DNA of 64,000 bases from Bradyrhizobium sp. SRL28 (GTDB lineage Bacteria; Pseudomonadota; Alphaproteobacteria; Rhizobiales; Xanthobacteraceae). Location of the stretch: the NCBI RefSeq assembly GCF_018596315.1, contig NZ_JAHEAG010000014.1:110200-174199 (forward strand). Direction: 5' to 3'. A program made the position numbers and the translations under genes. Of this stretch, positions 55,483 to 63,606 are shown piece by piece. Below the pieces are notes generated by a model, which was not told the DNA's origin, ran no database searches, and was given only the letters and a program-made list of their open reading frames with translations. Position 1 is the stretch's first letter. The number at the start of each line of letters is the position of its first letter.

Positions 55483-55511
55483 TGCAGGTTCGATCCCTGC
55501 CGCCCCAGCCG
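55483..55511 (+). other. 3' fragment resembling tRNA-Gln (attachment remnant)
   Basis: GCAGGTTCGATCCCTGC is a perfect T arm, followed by CGCCCCA as the 3' acceptor strand and GCCG. The acceptor strand suits tRNA-Gln (5' TGGGGCG), but the terminal CCA reads CCG and no 5' part is seen. It is a second tRNA 3' remnant within 200 bases. Confidence 0.55.
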
Positions 55512-55718
55512 CCCATTCATGCGTTTGGAGGGTTCGATCGCGACTGGCGCCCGATCGGACGCAGTCACGCTAGCAAACATCCCAGCTATTTGAATTGTTG
55601 GGACAGGCTCTCTAACGAAGGCGGCTATTGTGCTGCTCTAGCCCTTGCCTCGAAGCGTCTTTAGGCTGGCGAGCACCGCTGTCGAAAGCTCGGCGTTTGT
55701 GGGAGAGACGGTTATGCA

Positions 55719-55970
55719 TTGTCAATTTTTCTCGCCCAGAATAGCCAGTTAACGAGCGCGCCGCCGCTTATGTTGATTGACGATCCTATAGCACATGTTG
55801 ATGATTTGAACGCCTTGTCCTTTCTAGACCATCTCAGGGAGATTGCGGTTCGAGGTAAGCGTCAGATATTCTTTGCTACTGCAAACGATAAGTTAGCGAC
55901 TCTTATCGAACGAAAGTTCGATTTCTTGGGTAATGACTTCAAGAAGATCGCGTTGAACCGCGGCATGTGA
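55719..55970 (+). pseudogene. C-terminal fragment of an SMC/AAA-type ATPase
   Basis: The frame reads SIFLAQNSQLTSAPPLMLID, DPIAHVDDLNALSFLDHLRE, RGKRQIFFATANDKLATLIE and RKFDFLGNDFKKIAL. LMLIDDP is a Walker B motif with catalytic Asp-Asp, HVDDLN a D-loop, and FFATAND the H-loop region of a RecF/Rad50-like ATPase. The Walker A and coiled-coil parts are gone. It probably is the tail of a larger ATPase broken when the region was rearranged. Confidence 0.7.
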
Positions 55971-56404
55971 CGGACGGGTGGATATGGCTGCGCGAGCCAT
56001 CCACGCATGTCGTGCGGCCTCTAACGGAAAAGTCTGACCAGCAGAAAGTCGCCGAAGCCGAAGTCGAGAGCTTTCGGAAGGAGCTTGGCTCGTTTGTCGT
56101 TGCCGCTGAAACAACTCGAATGGCAATGGTGTTTACGGACGCAACGAAGCCCGACGACCCGATAATTTTTGCCAACGACAGCTTTCCAAGGTCGGCCAGC
56201 ATGTCTTCAATCATTATAAGAACCAGCATCACGTCGCTGGGTTATGGGGACGTAGTAATCAACGGCCGCGCGCGGCTGATCGCTCCGCTGCAGGCCGTCA
56301 ATGGTCTCATGATGTTCGGGATCACCACGGGTCTTTTCATCGCTGCTTTCCAGCATGCCGTCAAAAAGTGGATCGAGACGCATCGGGATAGCGCGAGGCA
56401 TTAG
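55967..56404 (+). pseudogene. Chimeric frame: PAS/LOV kinase start fused to K+ channel end
   Basis: Residues 1-73 (VVRPLTEKSDQQKVAEAEVE, VVAAETTRMAMVFTDATKPD, PIIFANDSF) match the beginning of a LOV/PAS domain of HWE-type histidine kinases, stopping before the expected Cys motif. From about residue 80 the sequence is a potassium-channel pore and inner helix: RTSITSLGYGDVVINGRARL (selectivity filter GYGD) and LMMFGITTGLFIAAFQHAV. The join near 56190 is in frame, giving 145 codons from GTG 55967. It is probably a deletion fusion, but could be expressed. Confidence 0.72.
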
Positions 56405-56497
56405 GTTAACATGCCAATCCCGGAAGATGGTGCTAGTCCAGCAGCAACCCGATATGCTTGATGCGTGGGGCTGGAACTGAGATGCATGGGTGGCCTT

Positions 56498-56794
56498 ATG
56501 TACATGTTCGTTCGAAAGTACACCAAGGTTCGTTCGGTTGCGGATGCTGCCCGCCGCGCCAAAAGTGGGATCGGTCAGATCCTAATGGAATCGCACGGGT
56601 TCAGATCTTATTATGTACTGGATGGCGGCGAAGGCGTCGGCGTCGCTGTGATGATATTTGAGGACCGCGAAAGCGCCAATGCGGCGAACGATAAAATACT
56701 GGAGTTTGTTCAAGCAAGCCTGCATGACCTTGATCTTGGAGACCCCGAAATCATCGCCGGGGAAGTTTTGGTGAATATAGAATCTGATGCGTAA
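56498..56794 (+). CDS. ABM-superfamily-like small protein
   Basis: A 98-residue single-domain protein with the ferredoxin-like fold of antibiotic-biosynthesis-monooxygenase-type proteins: MYMFVRKYTKVRSVADAARR, SGIGQILMESHGFRSYYVLD, VAVMIFEDRESANAANDKIL and GEVLVNIESD. Proteins of this type are common in Bradyrhizobium; their reaction is unknown. The start MYMFVRK at 56498 is preceded by GGGTGG; an upstream GTG/ATG at 56465 would add eleven residues of low similarity. Confidence 0.78.
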   Translation: MYMFVRKYTKVRSVADAARRAKSGIGQILMESHGFRSYYVLDGGEGVGVAVMIFEDRESANAANDKILEFVQASLHDLDLGDPEIIAGEVLVNIESDA

Positions 56795-57048
56795 TTATTC
56801 GTAAAGGCTTACTCATCCGCTGCGTGCGCAAGCACAGCGTCGAGAGGCGGCCGCAGCGCTTGCCAACAAGAAAAGCGTGTTCATTTTTACCTTTGCGCGT
56901 GAACGCTAAGTCTTCACTCAGAAAATTATCCAGAGGAGTGCACGCGCGTTTTCTCGTCTTGGCACTTAACGGACGTCACCGTTGTCGTGATGAATGTCCG
57001 CTTTTAGCGTGATAAAGCAGACGTAGGAATTGAGCTAGCGGACTTCCT

Positions 57049-57279
57049 ATGATCGTTTGTTCCTGCAACGTCCTAAGCGAAACCGAGGTGCGAGCTGTCG
57101 CCAACACTGCGACGCGCCGAACTACCAGCTATGTCTATAGCTGCCTTGGCTGCAGAGCTCGGTGCGGTCGCTGCGCCCGCACCATCCGAGAAATCATGGA
57201 CGAGGTATTTGACGGAGCGAAAGTCGGTCGTGCGGATGGCGGCGCCGTACTCGCTGCGCCGGCGGACAAGCAGCCCTAG
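57049..57279 (+). CDS. bfd: Bacterioferritin-associated ferredoxin-like protein
   Basis: A 76-residue [2Fe-2S] protein. The cluster ligands fit Bfd: Cys4 and Cys6 in MIVCSCNVLS and Cys39 and Cys42 in ARCGRCARTI. Two additional Cys (32 and 35) lie in YSCLGCR. Bfd reduces the haem of bacterioferritin to release stored iron. It lies 103 bases upstream of the bfr gene on the same strand, the standard pairing. The ribosome site before the ATG is weak. Confidence 0.9.
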   Translation: MIVCSCNVLSETEVRAVANTATRRTTSYVYSCLGCRARCGRCARTIREIMDEVFDGAKVGRADGGAVLAAPADKQP

Positions 57280-57382
57280 GCTTCATGGTGCCGCCATCCA
57301 GTGGCATCACGTGCTCGTGCTGCTGGGAAGTTCAGAGTAAATTTTCTAGGGTTTGAACCATGGCCAGAACAGGAGCGTGGTT

Positions 57383-57871
57383 ATGAAGGGTGAAGCAAAG
57401 GTCGTCGATTTTCTAAATAAGGCGCTGCGGCATGAATTGACCGCGGTCAACCAATATTGGTTGCACTACCGGCTGCTCGACAATTGGGGTTACAAGGATC
57501 TGGCCAAGCAGTGGCGTAAGGAATCGATCGAAGAAATGGAGCACGCTGACAAGCTGGTCGTGCGTATCATTTTCCTCGAAGGTTTCCCGAACCTGCAACT
57601 GCTCGATCCCCTGCGCATCGGCCAGGACGTCAAAGAGGTGCTTGACTGCGACCTGGCGGCGGAGATTTCCGCCCGCACGCTCTACCAGGAAGCCGCCACG
57701 TACTGCCACGCCGCGCAGGACTATGTGACACGCGACCTGTTCGAGAAGCTGATGGCGGACGAGGAACACCACATCGATTTCCTCGAAACGCAGCTCGATC
57801 TCGTCGACAAGCTCGGCCTTGAGCTCTACGGGCAGAATCATATCGGCAAGATGGGCGAGGGCGACGACTGA
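57383..57871 (+). CDS. bfr: Bacterioferritin
   Basis: A 162-residue haem-containing ferritin forming a 24-mer iron-storage shell. The diiron ferroxidase ligands are all in place: Glu18, Glu51, His54, Glu94, Glu127 and His130. The haem ligand Met52 is present in EEMEHADKL. The start MKGEAKVVDF has AGGAGC ahead. With bfd upstream it forms the iron storage and release pair. I see no clear iron-responsive operator in the short leader. An 18-base tandem repeat follows after the stop. Confidence 0.96.
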   Translation: MKGEAKVVDFLNKALRHELTAVNQYWLHYRLLDNWGYKDLAKQWRKESIEEMEHADKLVVRIIFLEGFPNLQLLDPLRIGQDVKEVLDCDLAAEISARTLYQEAATYCHAAQDYVTRDLFEKLMADEEHHIDFLETQLDLVDKLGLELYGQNHIGKMGEGDD

Positions 57872-58370
57872 TAACGCTGAAGTTTTGCGGCCACGACGCG
57901 CGGCTTCTTGAGCATGGGTCCACTCCTCAAAATGGGTCCACTCCTCAAATATCGTTTGTCGATAGACCATTATCTATCTGGCATTTTCGCGCGACAACAA
58001 GACGCTACGTCGACCGGTGGCGTCTGTTTAGGGGGCCGCCAGTTTGCAACTCCAGGTGATCGAATAGCGATGCTATTTGCTGCGGTGCATGAGTCCGGTT
58101 GTGGCACCTTTTAGACATGTTCACCGGCCCTGACGACGTCCGTTTACGGGGGAAGACCGGAAGTAGTCGGCCGACGGCCAAAGTGACGCGATTGACCCAA
58201 CTCGGACCTCCCGAGTTGCCGCACGCATATTGCCGCCGTGCCACGGGCACAGCAAATGCCGCTTGGGGCAACAGGGCCCTCCCGCGATTACCGCTCACAG
58301 GTCCGCAACAAAGTGCTAGGCTCCTCGTTGCCCCAGCGACGAAATTTTGCCTGGCCGTTCGGAGGGCGCT
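57872..58370. other. Intergenic region between bfr and the adenylate cyclase gene
   Basis: It contains an 18-base direct tandem repeat ATGGGTCCACTCCTCAAA (57914-57931 and 57932-57949) and direct repeat I copy 1 (58054-58156). The segment 58170-58345 is GC-rich with no credible gene; it should contain the cyclase promoter. Confidence 0.6.
58054..58156. repeat. Direct repeat I, copy 1 (upstream of cyclase)
   Basis: AGGTGATCGAATAG, then TGCTGCGGTGCATGAGTCCG, GTTGTGGCACCTTTTAGAC and GACGACGTCCGTTTAC. It matches 60132-60236 in the same order and orientation, with scattered substitutions and small indels. The pair brackets the adenylate cyclase gene. Confidence 0.82.
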
Positions 58371-60116
58371 GTGACGGAGCACCGGGTTCAAAGGCGACTA
58401 GCGGCGATCTTGGCCGCCGACGTGGTTGGTTATTCCGCGCTCATGGAACGCGCTGAGGAAGCCACCTACGCTGAGTTCGAGCGGGTCAGGCGAGATTTGA
58501 TCGAGCCCGGCCTCTCCCGCCATGAAGGGCGGCTTATCAAGACCACGGGCGATGGAGCGTTAGCCGAGTTCGCCAGTCCTTTGGCCGCCGTCAGGTGCGC
58601 GCTGGAAATACAGGACAGTCTCGCATCGGGCAGCCATGGCTTCAAGCTGCGCGTCGGGATCAATCTTGGTGACGTAATCGTTGGGACCGACGGCGACCTC
58701 TTTGGAGACGGGATCAATATTGCGGTCCGGCTAGAGGGTCTCGCCGATCCAGGTGGCATCCTGATCTCTGGAAAGGTCCACAGCGAGGTCGAAGGCAAGT
58801 TGGACGTTGGCTTCGAGGATCGCGGCGACCTTCAGCTCAAGAACTTTTCTAAGGCGGTCCGCGCCTACGCTATATGCGCAGGAGCGCATGGCGCACAAAC
58901 CGAGCAGCAAAGTGCCGCCCCTCCGCTACCGGACAAGCCGTCGATCGCCGTACTGCCGTTCGAGAATATGAGCGGCGATCCCGATCAGGAATATTTTTCG
59001 GACGGAATGGTTGAGGAGATCACGACGGCGCTTTCGCGTTTCAAATCGTTGTTTGTAATCGCTCGCAATTCAAGCTTCACTTTCAAAGGCCGCGCCGTCG
59101 ATATCAAGGAAGTCGGACGAAGGCTCGGGGTGCGCTATGTCCTAGAGGGGTCTGTGCGCAAGGCGTCGGGGAAAGTTCGTATCACAGGGCAGTTAATTGA
59201 TGCGATTACCGGCGCACACATTTGGGCGGACAGGTTCGAGCGCGACCTGACAGACGTTTTCAGCCTGCAGGACGAAGTCACGGTCGCCGTGGTCTCGGCC
59301 ATTCAGCCAAAATTGCTTCAAACAGAAATTGCAATGGCGACGCGGCGGCGACCGGCGAACCTCACCGCCTATGATTTTGTTCTTCGGGCCATCCCGCATT
59401 TTCACTCGACGACCGGCGAAGGGTATGCCGAGGCGATAAGGCTGGCTCATCGCGCCTTGGAACTGGATCCTCGGTTCGGCTTTGCCGCCGCCATGGCAGG
59501 CGCTTCTCACATGAACAACGTCATCTTTGGTCATGCCGTCGATCCTAAATTCGAACGCAAGGAGGCGGTTCGGCTTCTTCGCCTGGCACTGGACGTCGAT
59601 CATGATAATGCTGAAACGCTGGCGTGGGTCGCCATAACCTCGGCGTACATGCACGGCGATCGTGAAAGCGAGATCGAAATCGTAGACCGGGCGGTCGCGC
59701 TGAACCCGAACTCATTTGACACATGGTACAGCAGGGGCTGGGTCTATTCAGTTGCCGGGCTACCGGAGGAGGCGCTGCGCAGCTTTGAACGTGCCATCCG
59801 CATGAGCCCGGTAGACCCGCGGCTGAACATGACGTTTGTTGGGATAGCGACGGCCCTTATAGAGCTTGGTCGTTTTGACAAGGCGCTCGTCGCCGGGAGG
59901 AAGGCCCTTCGTCAGAACCCCGCCTATGGGGCAGCTTACCGCTGTCTCGCGTCCGCTTTCGGTCATCTCGGACGTGACGCGGAGGCGCGCGAGGCGGCAG
60001 CTCGTCTGCTTCAGGGCGATCCCGCCTTCACAATATCCGCGAGGATGGGTCGGGTCAGACAATCACACGTGAAGCTGTTGATCGAGGGGCTTCGGAAAGC
60101 GGGGTTGCCCGAGTAG
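58371..60116 (+). CDS. Class III adenylate cyclase with TolB-like and TPR domains
   Basis: A 581-residue cytoplasmic protein. The N-terminal cyclase domain (1-175) has metal ligands Asp17 in LAADVVGYSALM and Asp61 in IKTTGDGALAEF, plus GINLGDVIVG and the transition-state Asn and Arg in DGINIAVRLEGLA. A TolB-like segment follows (SIAVLPFENMSGDPDQEYF, FSDGMVEEITTALS), then TPR repeats from about residue 350 (ALELDPRFGFAAAMAG, ALNPNSFDTWYSRGWVY, ALRQNPAYGAAYRCLAS). This combination is a large family in Bradyrhizobium. The GTG start at 58371 follows GGAGGGCGCT. The gene is bracketed by direct repeats. Confidence 0.93.
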   Translation: MTEHRVQRRLAAILAADVVGYSALMERAEEATYAEFERVRRDLIEPGLSRHEGRLIKTTGDGALAEFASPLAAVRCALEIQDSLASGSHGFKLRVGINLGDVIVGTDGDLFGDGINIAVRLEGLADPGGILISGKVHSEVEGKLDVGFEDRGDLQLKNFSKAVRAYAICAGAHGAQTEQQSAAPPLPDKPSIAVLPFENMSGDPDQEYFSDGMVEEITTALSRFKSLFVIARNSSFTFKGRAVDIKEVGRRLGVRYVLEGSVRKASGKVRITGQLIDAITGAHIWADRFERDLTDVFSLQDEVTVAVVSAIQPKLLQTEIAMATRRRPANLTAYDFVLRAIPHFHSTTGEGYAEAIRLAHRALELDPRFGFAAAMAGASHMNNVIFGHAVDPKFERKEAVRLLRLALDVDHDNAETLAWVAITSAYMHGDRESEIEIVDRAVALNPNSFDTWYSRGWVYSVAGLPEEALRSFERAIRMSPVDPRLNMTFVGIATALIELGRFDKALVAGRKALRQNPAYGAAYRCLASAFGHLGRDAEAREAAARLLQGDPAFTISARMGRVRQSHVKLLIEGLRKAGLPE

Positions 60117-60131
60117 CTCTCCAATGCCCAC

Positions 60132-60236
60132 AAGGTGATCGAATGGCGGCGCTCTGCTGCGGCGCATGAGTCCGGTTGTGGCACTTTTCGGACGTGTTTC
60201 AACACGCCGACGACGTCCGTTAACAGGGGGCAAAGC
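60132..60236. repeat. Direct repeat I, copy 2 (downstream of cyclase)
   Basis: AAGGTGATCGAATGG, CTGCTGCGGCGCATGAGTCC, GGTTGTGGCACTTTTCGGAC and GACGACGTCCGTTAACAGG, matching the copy at 58054. The GGACGT and ACGTCC parts also form an internal inverted repeat. Confidence 0.82.
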
Positions 60237-60360
60237 GGACCTCGCGCTCGGGTGCGTCGAGGTCTGAGTCTGACTTTTCTGAAGTGCTGCGAGGGCGCGA
60301 CGAGGCTCGCAATTGATGAAGAAGCAGAGGTCTGGACGGCCTCCAGCTTAGGGCCGCGGC

Positions 60361-61011
60361 TCACTTCGCGACATCAACCTCGTGGGTGTGATCTTCATGG
60401 GCATGTGGCTCGAGGCCCGGCATGGGCGCGCCCGTGAAATAACCTAGAGCGCCAGGATGCAGCGGGATGCGCGAGTCGGGTGGCTCGGAGGACGAACCAC
60501 TCGGCAGCAGCAATTCGGGAAGGGCGCTGCGGCTCTTGTCCAACGCTTCGGCGATCAACCAGGCATGGCGTGCTGCAAAGTCGTCGCGGCAGACGAACAA
60601 ATACTCTCCGATGCCGACGACGGTGAACAGCTTGACTGGTCCGTGCTCGGCGAAGGGGGGCCTCCCTTGTCGAAGGGCTGCCGCATCATCGCGCCGCATC
60701 AGCGCGACGTCCAACTGCTGCGAGCTGATCAGGCTGGCGATGCGCTCCTTGTGCGGCGCCCTGCTCACCTGAGCCTTGCTGCTCGGCAAGCGATCCGCGA
60801 GGACCTCAGCTACCCGCTTGCCGAGCTCGAACGAGGGAGGATCGGCGCGCGAAGTCAGGATCAGCAGGTGGCGCCGGCGGTAGACGCCCCACTGGCCATA
60901 GGGTGCGTGGCCACAAAGGAACATGGCTGCGGCCCCGGCCTCCGCCGTTCGGAGGAATTCCCGGCGGCTCGGCCTCCCGCCTACCTCAGGACCTTCGGTC
61001 TTATGCCACAC
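60361..61011 (-). CDS. Tat-signal TAXI-like binding protein with His-rich tail
   Basis: A 216-residue protein starting at GTG 61011, one base after the acetamidase stop. A twin-arginine signal is visible as PSRREFLRTAEAGAAAMFLC. The body resembles the TAXI subgroup of TRAP-type solute-binding proteins: LLILTSRADPPSFELGKRVA, LISSQQLDVALMRRDDAAAL, TVVGIGEYLFVCRDDFAAR and IPLHPGALGYFTGAPMP. It is shorter than usual TAXI proteins (about 320). The C-terminus EPHAHEDHTHEVDVAK is His/Glu-rich and could bind metal. No TRAP membrane genes are adjacent, so its role beside an amidase is unclear. Confidence 0.75.
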   Translation of the reverse strand: MWHKTEGPEVGGRPSRREFLRTAEAGAAAMFLCGHAPYGQWGVYRRRHLLILTSRADPPSFELGKRVAEVLADRLPSSKAQVSRAPHKERIASLISSQQLDVALMRRDDAAALRQGRPPFAEHGPVKLFTVVGIGEYLFVCRDDFAARHAWLIAEALDKSRSALPELLLPSGSSSEPPDSRIPLHPGALGYFTGAPMPGLEPHAHEDHTHEVDVAK

Positions 61012-61012
61012 G

Positions 61013-62275
61013 CTACTTCCTGCGGAATATGGTGGTCGGCAGGATGGCGGAGACTGCGTAGTTCGGCACGTCGACGACATTGCCGATACGCAGGTCGGCG
61101 GCCACGCTCGCCACGACATATGCCTGCTCCGGCGTGAGGCCCTTCTCGCCAACCATCCAGTCGATCAGCTCGATCAGGGCGTTGCGCGCCGCCAGCATCA
61201 GATCCTCCGAGAGGTTCTCGAGCGGGCCGATTTTCTGGCTGTCGAGGTAGGTATGGTAAGGCGGGATCTGGCCCTTGGCTTTCAGCGGGAAGCCGGTGGT
61301 GGCGTAGAACTCGGTCGGCGCCAACCGGATGAGCTGATCGCCGCCTTCGAAGTGCGGGACTTTGACCTTCGCGGCTTGCGCCTTGCGGATCTCGGTGACC
61401 AGCGTGACCGTCGCCCCCATCTCGATCGCAGTGCCGGAGACCTCGCCATCGCCTTGCGCGAAATGGACGTCGCCGACGAACAGCCCGCACCCGTCCACGA
61501 AGCAGGGCAGCAGCAGCGTCGTGCCCACCACCATCTGCTTGATGTCCATGTTGCCACCGTTCTCGCGCGGCGGAATGGTGCGCAGGCACTCATTCTTGCT
61601 GCTTCCGTTCTGACCGCAGACATCGCTCGGCAGCGCACCGAGCGGCTGCGGAGTCAGCACGACGCCACCCGCGCTCTGCAGCGCCGCCTCGCGCGCGAGG
61701 ATCGTGGCCACCTCGGGCTGGCCCGGCAGCACCCCGACCGTGCCCATAAATCCGTTAAAGGGGATGACGATGCCCGGGATCTGGTCGGAGACCGCCTCCT
61801 TGCGGTTGAGTTTCCAATTGGCGATGAACGGCTTGGTGAAGCGATCGCGCAGGAAACCGAAGCCCGGGACGATCACGGTGTAACCGTAGTCGTCCGGCTG
61901 TACGTCGAGAAGTGTCACCGCCAGTACGTCGCCGCGCTGGGCACCCTCGATGAAGACCGGGCCGGTCAGCGGATGGACGAGATTGAGATCGGCCGCCGAC
62001 ACATCCTCGGGCTTGGAGCCGAGGTTGAAGTCGGAGTCGAAGGCGTCGCGCGTTTCAAAGACGATATGCTGACCGGGGTTGGCGCGACTCACCGGCTTGA
62101 TGGCCGGGTGCATGCGGTTCATGCAGTTCTTGTCGTCGACGCAGTGCGCGCCGGTCTTCGCGACGCGCACAACCTGCCACGCCTTAACGGACGTCGTATC
62201 CGCATGCGCTGCGGTTGCGCTGAGCAGCAATGTTGCGGCCGCAGTGAGGATCCAGAATTGCCCGGATTGCATCAT
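61013..62275 (-). CDS. Exported acetamidase/formamidase family protein
   Basis: A 420-residue protein with a signal peptide (FWILTAAATLLLSATAAHA), which is unusual since most FmdA/AmdA enzymes are cytoplasmic. Family blocks are NPGQHIVFETRDAFDSDF, GPVFIEGAQRGDVLAVTLLD, GYTVIVPGFGFLRDRF, PRENGGNMDIKQMVVGTTLL and CGLFVGDVHFAQGDGEVSGT. Zinc-dependent members hydrolyse short amides. GGGAGGAGCG precedes the ATG at 62275. It is translationally coupled with the Tat/TAXI protein downstream. Confidence 0.88.
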   Translation of the reverse strand: MMQSGQFWILTAAATLLLSATAAHADTTSVKAWQVVRVAKTGAHCVDDKNCMNRMHPAIKPVSRANPGQHIVFETRDAFDSDFNLGSKPEDVSAADLNLVHPLTGPVFIEGAQRGDVLAVTLLDVQPDDYGYTVIVPGFGFLRDRFTKPFIANWKLNRKEAVSDQIPGIVIPFNGFMGTVGVLPGQPEVATILAREAALQSAGGVVLTPQPLGALPSDVCGQNGSSKNECLRTIPPRENGGNMDIKQMVVGTTLLLPCFVDGCGLFVGDVHFAQGDGEVSGTAIEMGATVTLVTEIRKAQAAKVKVPHFEGGDQLIRLAPTEFYATTGFPLKAKGQIPPYHTYLDSQKIGPLENLSEDLMLAARNALIELIDWMVGEKGLTPEQAYVVASVAADLRIGNVVDVPNYAVSAILPTTIFRRK

Positions 62276-62559
62276 TCGCTCCTCCCTCAGCAGAATCGTG
62301 ACCCTATTGTGGTCAGGACGACGATCGGCAACGCCTTGGGCGCCCGGCGGCACGATGAGGAGATCAAGATCTCGTCCTGACGACTGTCCGGCGAAGCTAC
62401 TCCCCTTTGGGGTAAGTGCCAACCGCCATGGGTCGAAAGGGCGGAAAAACAACGGCCTCTTCACCGCCATGGCGGTTCTTGTCGGTCCAGCATTTCCTTG
62501 TCCTCAAATGTGCAGCGTTTTCAGCGTCGGCGCTGATACGACGGACATATCCTTCGCGG
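62276..62559. other. Intergenic region upstream of the acetamidase gene
   Basis: An inverted repeat GTCAGGACGA and TCGTCCTGAC lies at about 62313-62382. It probably contains the acetamidase promoter. No gene is recognised. Confidence 0.4.
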
Positions 62560-62912
62560 TCAGATCACCGAAACGAACGGCGCGAGACCGATCAGCAACA
62601 GGGCGACGCCCGTGGCGCCTTCCAGGAGGCGGGACAGATGGGCTAGGGATGCGCCATCCGGGTCCAGCTGCGCACGCACCATTCGCGTGCGAAGATCGTC
62701 AGCAACGCAACGACGCAGAGCGTCAGGGCGACGCCCAGCAGCATCGCGGCGGCGAAAGCAACGCCGGCCGCTGGGACACCGTTTGCCAGGGCGTAGACCA
62801 TCGCGAACAACGTGAGGCGGGCACGGTACGAGACCCGCCACAAGAACATCGTCGGCATCAAGCCGCTCCTGGTGGCAATCCGGGCGCGAAGAGCTCGTGC
62901 TGTTATGCGCAT
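62560..62912 (-). pseudogene. Frameshifted NicO/RcnA-type metal exporter remnant
   Basis: Read across frames on the minus strand the sequence gives DDVLVAGLVPCP, then (after an extra C near 62832) LTLFAMVYALANGVPAAGVA and FAAAMLLGVALTLCVVALL, then in the first frame again LSRLLEGATGVALLLIGLAP before a stop. This is the C-terminal membrane half of a nickel/cobalt exporter of the NicO family. Two frame changes and the lack of an N-terminal half mark it as a pseudogene. Confidence 0.65.
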
Positions 62913-63606
62913 CGTGTGACTGTTCAGGTCGCTCAGCGTGGCCCGCGCTTGCGCCCGGGTTGACTCCGGACTCGATAAAGCAAAAATATTCTCAGACCGT
63001 CGTGTCGACGCGGATCGTCCCCGGTTGCGTGCAGTTTTAGGGGAGGAAAAACGTTTTTACACAGTCTGGACCCAATGCGGACATGGCGCAGCCGCACCAT
63101 TACGATCAACAGAAGGCGCTCCACCGCCGCGCGCACGCTACTCGGGCCGGCGAAGGCCGGGCTGGAGCGCGGTACGCGCGTTTATTGAGGAGGTGGATGC
63201 CGGTCCCGTTATCGCCCTCCTTGCCCCTTTGCCGGGCGAAGAACCCAAGCCGAAATAGCCACAAAGATTTAATGTTTGGGTCACATGTCCGGCCTTGCGA
63301 GCGTCAAATCAAAGCTTAATTTGATCTGAGGTTGAGACTTCTCGGCGCGCCATTGAAACGAAGAACGCCGCTGACCAAGTCTCGCCCCGTTGCGTAAATT
63401 GCGGGGAACACCCGGTATCTGAAGCCGGCATTCTCGATCCGTCGCTCCGTGCCTTTCGCACGTGCAAAAGCAAGTGCGGCGAGAAGAACCTGGGTTTTTA
63501 AAAAAATCTAAAGCCGCTGCTGCAATGGTGCAGTTTCGTCCTGCGTGATCGCGTGGGCCAGCTATAGAGCGTGGCAGTGCGGCACGAGTTGGGAGGAGGC
63601 GTCGAA
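62913..63606. other. Gene-poor stretch before the frameshifted gene
   Basis: About 690 bases without a credible gene. Frames of up to 106 codons exist but show no family character and biased Arg/Ala content. The stretch around 63040-63100 and 63290-63330 is A/T-rich. GAGGAGGC at the right end is the ribosome site of the next gene. Confidence 0.5.

Noticed and set aside
56824..57012. 62-codon frame before bfd
   Set aside because: Arg-rich, no ribosome site and no recognised motif.
60923..62380. 485-codon frame antisense to the acetamidase gene
   Set aside because: The minus strand carries the recognisable family blocks and signal peptide.
62938..63258. 106-codon frame in the gene-poor stretch
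   Set aside because: Composition is that of non-coding GC-rich DNA; no start site or family.
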